NCBI GenBank assembly: GCA_964369805.1
Contig: CAYJFM010000049.1
Span: 1-10,500 of the forward strand
DNA: 10,500 nucleotides
Direction: 5' to 3'
Origin: CAYJHC01 sp964369805
Lineage (GTDB): Bacteria > Bacillota > Clostridia > Peptostreptococcales > Anaerovoracaceae
This document shows, one piece after another, positions 7,035 through 10,500 of the stretch. The notes under the pieces are model-generated. The model had not been told where the DNA came from. It searched no databases and worked only from the letters and a program-made list of their open reading frames with translations. The position numbers and the translations under genes were made by a program. Each line of letters starts with the position of its first letter. Position 1 is the stretch's first letter.

Positions 7035-7090
7035 CTGGCTTAAAATATGGTAATCACGTAGTAATAACATTATATGAAAGGAGAAATATT

Positions 7091-7330
7091 ATGAGTGAAA
7101 AAAGTGAATTTAGTTTTGAAATCAAAGAACATCTAGGGGTAATTCAAACAAATGCATCAGGCTGGCAGAAAGAGTTGAATTTAGTTGCTTGGAATGGTGG
7201 AGTACCTAAATATGATATTAGAGATTGGGATCAAGAACATAAGCATATGTCTAGAGGCATTACGCTTCATGGGGAAGAGTTAAAGAATCTAATCGAGATC
7301 ACTAAAGGTCTAGAATTTCCGAATTCATAA
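7091..7330 (+). CDS. ydbC: YdbC/PC4-type single-stranded nucleic-acid-binding protein
   Basis: This 79-residue protein belongs to the bacterial YdbC family, related to the eukaryotic coactivator PC4, which forms dimers that bind single-stranded DNA. The conserved blocks are all present: GWQKELNLVAWN (24-35), KYDIRDW (40-46) and SRGITL (54-59), followed by an amphipathic helix with the EELKNLIE pattern. The length is normal. AAAGGAG (7077-7083) is spaced seven bases from the ATG and fixes the start. It has its own promoter and terminator, so it forms a single-gene unit. The cellular role in bacteria is poorly defined; binding of exposed single strands during transcription, replication or repair is an inference from the family. 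Confidence 0.9.
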   Translation: MSEKSEFSFEIKEHLGVIQTNASGWQKELNLVAWNGGVPKYDIRDWDQEHKHMSRGITLHGEELKNLIEITKGLEFPNS

Positions 7331-7422
7331 GTATAAATCTAACTTAATTCAGGAAGTTTAAAATAGAGAAATAGAAGCGATGTGTTTGTACGTTAGTCCG
7401 TGTTAAATTGCAAATGATGGAT

Positions 7423-7458
7423 ACCCTTTTATTAGAGTTATTTAGTAAAAGGGTTTTT
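7423..7458 (+). terminator. Intrinsic terminator of ydbC
   Basis: Accctttta (7423-7431) pairs perfectly with taaaagggt (7446-7454) over 9 bases, followed by a T run (7454-7458). The loop is 14 bases. It lies about 90 bases after the ydbC stop. The 7331-7422 stretch between shows no convincing gene. Confidence 0.85.
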
Positions 7459-7572
7459 GCTTAGTTAATATTAAGAAAAGAGAATCAAGTAATTTTTGTA
7501 AATAATCAGTACTATATACTTATGAGGAAAAATAAGGTAAAATATCAGTATGAATATAAAAGGAAGTATAAG

Positions 7573-7580
7573 AAAGGAGG
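7573..7580 (+). promoter_or_regulatory. Ribosome binding site that decides the kinase start
   Basis: AAAGGAGG lies five bases before the ATG at 7586. The alternative upstream ATG at 7550 has only a weak and poorly spaced AAGG, so 7586 is preferred. Confidence 0.8.
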
Positions 7581-7585
7581 CTGCT

Positions 7586-8911
7586 ATGACGGATAACGTA
7601 ATGATACTAATTATATTAATTGTATTTAATATATTTACTGTTTGGACAGTGTATGATATTATGGAATCTTATTTTAAAAAGCGTGATAAGTATTTAAATA
7701 GCAAGATAGCGTATTTTGTTTTTTATATTTTAACTATAGTAAGCTCTCCTGGAATGCCGTATACAAGTGCAAGTCTAAGGATGGAAATAATCGTTTTTTC
7801 TATACTTATATTTTTATTATCTTTTCTGTACAAAAGTGAGCTTAGACAAAAAATTTATGTTAGTTTCATAATAATTACTTTGCTAGAAGGGATTGAACTT
7901 TTAATACAGCTAACTGTTGAGGGAATGGAAAACTATGGTTCGTTGACTGAAGGAAGTTTTTCTTTGATAAATATGGGGAGCATTGCTGTAGCTAGGTTAG
8001 TTCCTTTCATTATAGTTAAGACCTTTGTAATGTTTAAGAAATCTTTTGACGTAAGAGAGAATACACTATTCCTTGTTGGAAATACCCAAGGCGCTTTAGT
8101 CTTCTTACTTCCTACTTTAAGTTTTGTAGCAATGCTCATTATTTCTTCGCTTGCAACATTTAATAACTTGGAATATTTGCAAAGAGTAATACTTAGTATA
8201 GTCATATTAATTATTTTAATTTTGACACTAAGCTACTATTATGTGCTTGAGAAAATAGCTATGAAATATAGAAGTATTGCAGATAATTTAATTTTAAGGA
8301 GGGAAATTAAGTTCTATAACGCGGAATATGAAAAGTTGCAGAAGAGTATACGCAGCATAAATAAAATTCAGCACAATCAGAAGTATGTATTAGCTAATAT
8401 TTTAGGAAAAGATAACCTTGATGAAATTAAAGAGGATATTGGAAAACTAATTGAAAACCAGCCACAAACAACTTTGTTTAAATATACCGGAAACAATCAG
8501 CTTGATACTATGCTAAATCTAGAGACAACAATGGCAGAANNNNNNNNNNTGATCATTCTGGTAAACCCTGATGTAGAGTATTTTATTAAAACAGATACAC
8601 TCTGTGTATTACTAGGTAACGCCATTGATAATGCAATCGAAGCTGCAGCTAAAGTTGAAGATAAGCGTGTTACAGTCAGGATAGAGCAAAAAGGTAAATG
8701 GTTACATATAAATGTGACAAATTCATATAATGGAGAAGTAATAATTAAAGAAAATCAAATTTACAGCTTGAAGGATGATAGGTTTGCACACGGCCATGGA
8801 CTACAGAGCATTAATGAAATTGCTAATGAAAATAATGGTGAAATGATAATAAATGCTGATGATAATATATTTAAGCTTGATGTTAAAATGGAAAATATAA
8901 AGAAAAATTAA
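7586..8911 (+). CDS. Membrane sensor histidine kinase of the GHKL (AgrC/ComD-like) type, orphan
   Basis: With the start chosen by the AAAGGAGG site the protein has 441 residues (453 from the upstream ATG). The first about 220 residues form six to seven membrane segments with no recognisable extracellular domain, as in peptide-sensing AgrC/ComD kinases. A helical linker follows, then a phosphoacceptor region IQHNQKYVLANIL with His263, then an ATPase domain with N-box GNAIDNAIEA (344-353) and a glycine-rich HGHGL (402-406). The H-box departs from the usual R-H-D-(F/Y)-x-(N/H)-H: the acidic residue after His is Asn264. The gene stands alone: no response regulator, pheromone precursor or AgrB-like protease is nearby. 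Residues 319-322 are unknown because of a 10-N gap. An upstream -10-like TATACT (7515-7520) lacks a clear -35. The signal sensed cannot be inferred. Confidence 0.82.
   Translation: MTDNVMILIILIVFNIFTVWTVYDIMESYFKKRDKYLNSKIAYFVFYILTIVSSPGMPYTSASLRMEIIVFSILIFLLSFLYKSELRQKIYVSFIIITLLEGIELLIQLTVEGMENYGSLTEGSFSLINMGSIAVARLVPFIIVKTFVMFKKSFDVRENTLFLVGNTQGALVFLLPTLSFVAMLIISSLATFNNLEYLQRVILSIVILIILILTLSYYYVLEKIAMKYRSIADNLILRREIKFYNAEYEKLQKSIRSINKIQHNQKYVLANILGKDNLDEIKEDIGKLIENQPQTTLFKYTGNNQLDTMLNLETTMAEXXXXIILVNPDVEYFIKTDTLCVLLGNAIDNAIEAAAKVEDKRVTVRIEQKGKWLHINVTNSYNGEVIIKENQIYSLKDDRFAHGHGLQSINEIANENNGEMIINADDNIFKLDVKMENIKKN
8540..8549. other. Assembly gap of 10 N inside the kinase gene
   Basis: Ten undetermined bases interrupt the ATPase domain just after the LNLETTMAE stretch. 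The reading frame is open across it if the gap is truly 10 bases. The four unknown residues fall where related kinases carry a short A-x-x-x-x-I segment, so the estimated length looks about right. A wrong size would break the gene. Confidence 0.99.
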
Positions 8912-8952
8912 CTGTGCAATATAGCAGAAGAGAAACTATTCTCAAAAATAAG

Positions 8953-8997
8953 AAAGCCGACCCGTGCCTTAGAATTTTCTAGTTTGGGTCGGCCTTT
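8953..8997. terminator. Bidirectional terminator between the kinase and alaX
   Basis: GCCGACCC (8956-8963) pairs perfectly with GGGTCGGC (8986-8993), with an inner TAGAA/TTCTA stem (8970-8974, 8977-8981). The plus strand continues CTTTAAATT. The minus strand continues into TTTCTTATTTTT, giving the better U tract. It sits between convergent genes and probably ends both transcripts. Confidence 0.85.
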
Positions 8998-9007
8998 AAA
9001 TTATATC

Positions 9008-10279
9008 TTATTTTATTATTGAGATAAATTGAACTATTGAAGCCTGATTTTCAAAGGAAATTCTAACCTTATTAGGCTTTCCACCACCTCGTCCACCAAA
9101 GGACTTTGCTTTTTCAGTCAAATCCTTGCAATCGAGATTTTTTGAAATAAGTATGACTGTGTTACCTTTGCAAATTATTGAAATTAATAGGTCGTCGGGT
9201 AGAGTAATTTCTTTATCTAAATTGAAGAGAAGGTCTGGATTAACTTTAGAACAATCATAATGTAGGTGAGACGAATATTTTGAGATTTTGCAATCTTTAT
9301 CAATTTGAGCAATATATAATTTAATTATTTCTTTCTGAAGCTCGACATAATCAGCTTTCATAGCAGAATTTTTTTCATCTTTACTTTTTATTTTTTCTAG
9401 CAAGTCATTTTGATTTGCAGAATAATCTACACACAGGTTCTGTATAAGATTATGTGTGTTTTTATAGTTTGCTAGAGCTCTTTGACCAGCTTCAGCATAG
9501 ATTCTATACATGCCTTTATAGTTTTCCCACTTTAAGATCTTGATTAAGCCTATTTCTCCTGCCTGAGACACGTGAGTACCTGAGCAGGCAACACAGTTTG
9601 CAGGATTACTCTCTGAACCTATAGAAACAATGGAAACCTTAGATTCAATGGACACTTTTTTTCGCAGCGGCACTTTATTAGCTTCACTGCCATTTTCAAA
9701 ATACCTAATGGAAGATTTTACGTTTTGCCAGATAGCCATATTTGACAAGTGTTCAATTTGATCTATATCGTCTTGCGTTATGCAAGTTACGGCTTCATTC
9801 AAAGGTCTTCTTGTTGGTGAAGATGGTAAGGCCTCAAGAGAAATATCCAGAGTCATATAGTTATCACCCATTGCAAAGCCTCTATTTATCCCACCGACTT
9901 CTTGAAAGAACATGCCACTTAAAATGTGCTCTCCACTATGCCTTTGCATATTATCAAACCTATGATTCCAGTCGATTTCTAGAGTAACTGTATCTCCTAG
10001 TTCCAAATAAGAATCCACATCAGCAGAATAATCCACAAAATGGCTGACAATTCCTTGAGACTTAGAAACATGTGTTACAGGAAAGCCGTTAATTTTTCCT
10101 TTATCACTACTTTGACCTCCTCCTTCTGGATAGAATATAGTTTGATCAAGCTCTAGCCTGATTATTTCAGGGTCTTCGGTAAAGTCGAATTTTATTATGG
10201 TCGCAGTAGCTTTAGTTGTATATTGATTTACATTATATAATAATTTAGTATCATCTGTTTTGATAGTGTTGTTTAGCAT
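9008..10279 (-). CDS. alaX: Alanyl-tRNA trans-editing protein AlaX, long form with DHHA1 domain
   Basis: This 423-residue stand-alone relative of the AlaRS editing half hydrolyses Ser- or Gly-tRNA(Ala) that AlaRS makes in error. An N-terminal beta-barrel domain contains YPEGGGQ (50-56). The zinc site is complete: His114 and His118 in RHSGEH, and Cys232 and His236 in CSGTH. A probable coiled linker covers about 290-325. The C-terminal DHHA1 domain ends in FGGRGGGKP (394-402). This layout corresponds to the long AlaX class rather than the short AlaX-S/M forms. There is no aminoacylation domain, so it is not a truncated alaS by architecture, although a full alaS is not visible here. The start follows AGAAAGGAAC on the minus strand. 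It is a single gene facing the kinase and divergent from ffs. Confidence 0.9.
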   Translation of the reverse strand: MLNNTIKTDDTKLLYNVNQYTTKATATIIKFDFTEDPEIIRLELDQTIFYPEGGGQSSDKGKINGFPVTHVSKSQGIVSHFVDYSADVDSYLELGDTVTLEIDWNHRFDNMQRHSGEHILSGMFFQEVGGINRGFAMGDNYMTLDISLEALPSSPTRRPLNEAVTCITQDDIDQIEHLSNMAIWQNVKSSIRYFENGSEANKVPLRKKVSIESKVSIVSIGSESNPANCVACSGTHVSQAGEIGLIKILKWENYKGMYRIYAEAGQRALANYKNTHNLIQNLCVDYSANQNDLLEKIKSKDEKNSAMKADYVELQKEIIKLYIAQIDKDCKISKYSSHLHYDCSKVNPDLLFNLDKEITLPDDLLISIICKGNTVILISKNLDCKDLTEKAKSFGGRGGGKPNKVRISFENQASIVQFISIIK

Positions 10280-10313
10280 AATTCAGTTCCTTTCTATTTA
10301 TTGCAATAGATAC

Positions 10314-10319
10314 ATTATA
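10314..10319 (-). promoter_or_regulatory. Probable -10 element of the alaX promoter
   Basis: A perfect TATAAT on the minus strand lies 35 bases before the alaX start. The -35 is poor (CTTATA with an 18-base spacer, 3 of 6 matches), so the call rests mainly on the -10 and its position. Confidence 0.45.
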
Positions 10320-10383
10320 CAGAAAAAAGGGAATGAATATAAGAGGGAAGATGAGGAAACTTGAATAAACTAGTGGAAATGTA

Positions 10384-10412
10384 TTGACCTTAACAAGAAA
10401 AATACGTATAAT
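10384..10412 (+). promoter_or_regulatory. Strong sigma-A promoter of the SRP RNA gene
   Basis: TTGACC (10384-10389) and a perfect TATAAT (10407-10412) are separated by 17 bases. Initiation near 10419-10420 fits the start of the RNA. Such a near-consensus promoter is expected for an abundant stable RNA. Confidence 0.88.
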
Positions 10413-10418
10413 AAAAAA

Positions 10419-10500
10419 GATGGATTGCCTTTTGGTGGCTTCATCGGTTGGATTGGGTCCTGCGCAATAGAACTCTGTGAACCTTGTCAGGTCCGGAAGG
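10419..10500 (+). ncRNA. ffs: Signal recognition particle RNA (4.5S-like), 5' part, cut by the window end
   Basis: The conserved apical region of bacterial SRP RNA is clear: GGTCCTGCGCAA, AACTCTGTGAACC and GTCAGGTCCGGAAGG, the last reaching the final base of the window. The expected continuation AGCAGC and the 3' half of the hairpin lie outside. The RNA binds Ffh and targets nascent membrane and secreted proteins to the membrane. The roughly 60 bases from the predicted start to the GTCAGG motif suggest the small type of about 100-120 bases rather than the long Bacillus form with an Alu domain. The exact 5' end is inferred from the promoter. Confidence 0.93.

Noticed and set aside
7380..7406. 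Eight-codon ORF (MCLYVSPC) upstream of the AgrC-like kinase, tempting as a signal peptide
   Set aside because: There is no proper Shine-Dalgarno sequence, the length is expected by chance, it lies before the ydbC terminator rather than in the kinase transcript, and no processing protease is nearby.
7505..7550. Two ATCAGTA direct repeats 39 bases apart before the kinase
   Set aside because: Seven-base AT-rich repeats are common here. The spacing does not match paired LytTR sites and no -35 element supports a regulated promoter there.
7550..7585. Upstream ATG giving a 12-residue longer kinase (MNIKGSIRKEAA extension)
   Set aside because: It has no well-placed ribosome site, and the AAAGGAGG for the ATG at 7586 lies inside the extension. 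The extension is polar and precedes the first membrane segment.
9742..9987. Plus-strand 81-codon ORF opposite alaX
   Set aside because: It is antisense to conserved, zinc-binding coding sequence of alaX, has no ribosome site, and its product looks like no known protein family.
1..10500. Mobile element, prophage, CRISPR or defence island
   Set aside because: No transposase, integrase, phage, Cas, restriction or toxin-antitoxin motifs, no long repeats and no tRNA attachment site were found. Genes are conserved core functions with uniform AT-rich codon use.

Overview
The window is a low-GC chromosomal stretch from a member of the Bacillota, most likely an anaerobic Clostridia-type organism. The evidence is AT-rich codon use, strong AGGAGG-type ribosome binding sites, an EcfA1/EcfA2/EcfT transporter core, a YtgP-type MurJ flippase, a YdbC-type PC4 protein and a GHKL sensor kinase. 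No species can be named from the sequence alone. It looks like ordinary housekeeping chromosome: I see no CRISPR array, integrase, transposase, prophage or toxin-antitoxin genes, and I do not claim a new biological system.

Region by region: (1) 1-183 holds the last codons of tuf (EF-Tu), two tandem intrinsic terminators, and a near-consensus promoter interleaved with the second terminator. (2) 291-6869 is one tightly packed plus-strand operon: ecfA1-ecfA2-ecfT-queT-trmB-aminotransferase-murJ-like. Spacings run from 4-base ATGA overlaps to at most 25 bases, and a strong terminator closes it at 6886-6924. (3) 6937-7458 is a monocistronic ydbC unit: a palindrome, a consensus promoter, a roughly 94-base leader with a hairpin, a small ssDNA-binding protein and a terminator. 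(4) 7586-8911 is an orphan membrane GHKL sensor kinase with an unusual H-box and a 10-N assembly gap. A terminator serving both strands separates it from (5) alaX, a minus-strand trans-editing protein for mischarged tRNA(Ala), at 9008-10279. (6) The right edge carries a consensus promoter and the 5' part of the SRP RNA gene (ffs), cut off by the window end.

How the genes fit together: four gene products form a complete ECF importer, with two ATPases, the EcfT coupling protein and a QueT-family substrate-binding subunit predicted to take up a queuosine precursor. The next gene, trmB, methylates tRNA G46, so the operon joins salvage for wobble-base modification (Q34) to another tRNA modification. 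With EF-Tu, AlaX and SRP RNA, the window is dominated by translation and tRNA quality. The aminotransferase and flippase at the end of the operon have no evident link to this theme. The points most worth a second look are the kinase's altered H-box and lack of a partner, the promoter embedded in the tuf terminator, the palindrome beside the ydbC promoter, and the queT-trmB linkage.
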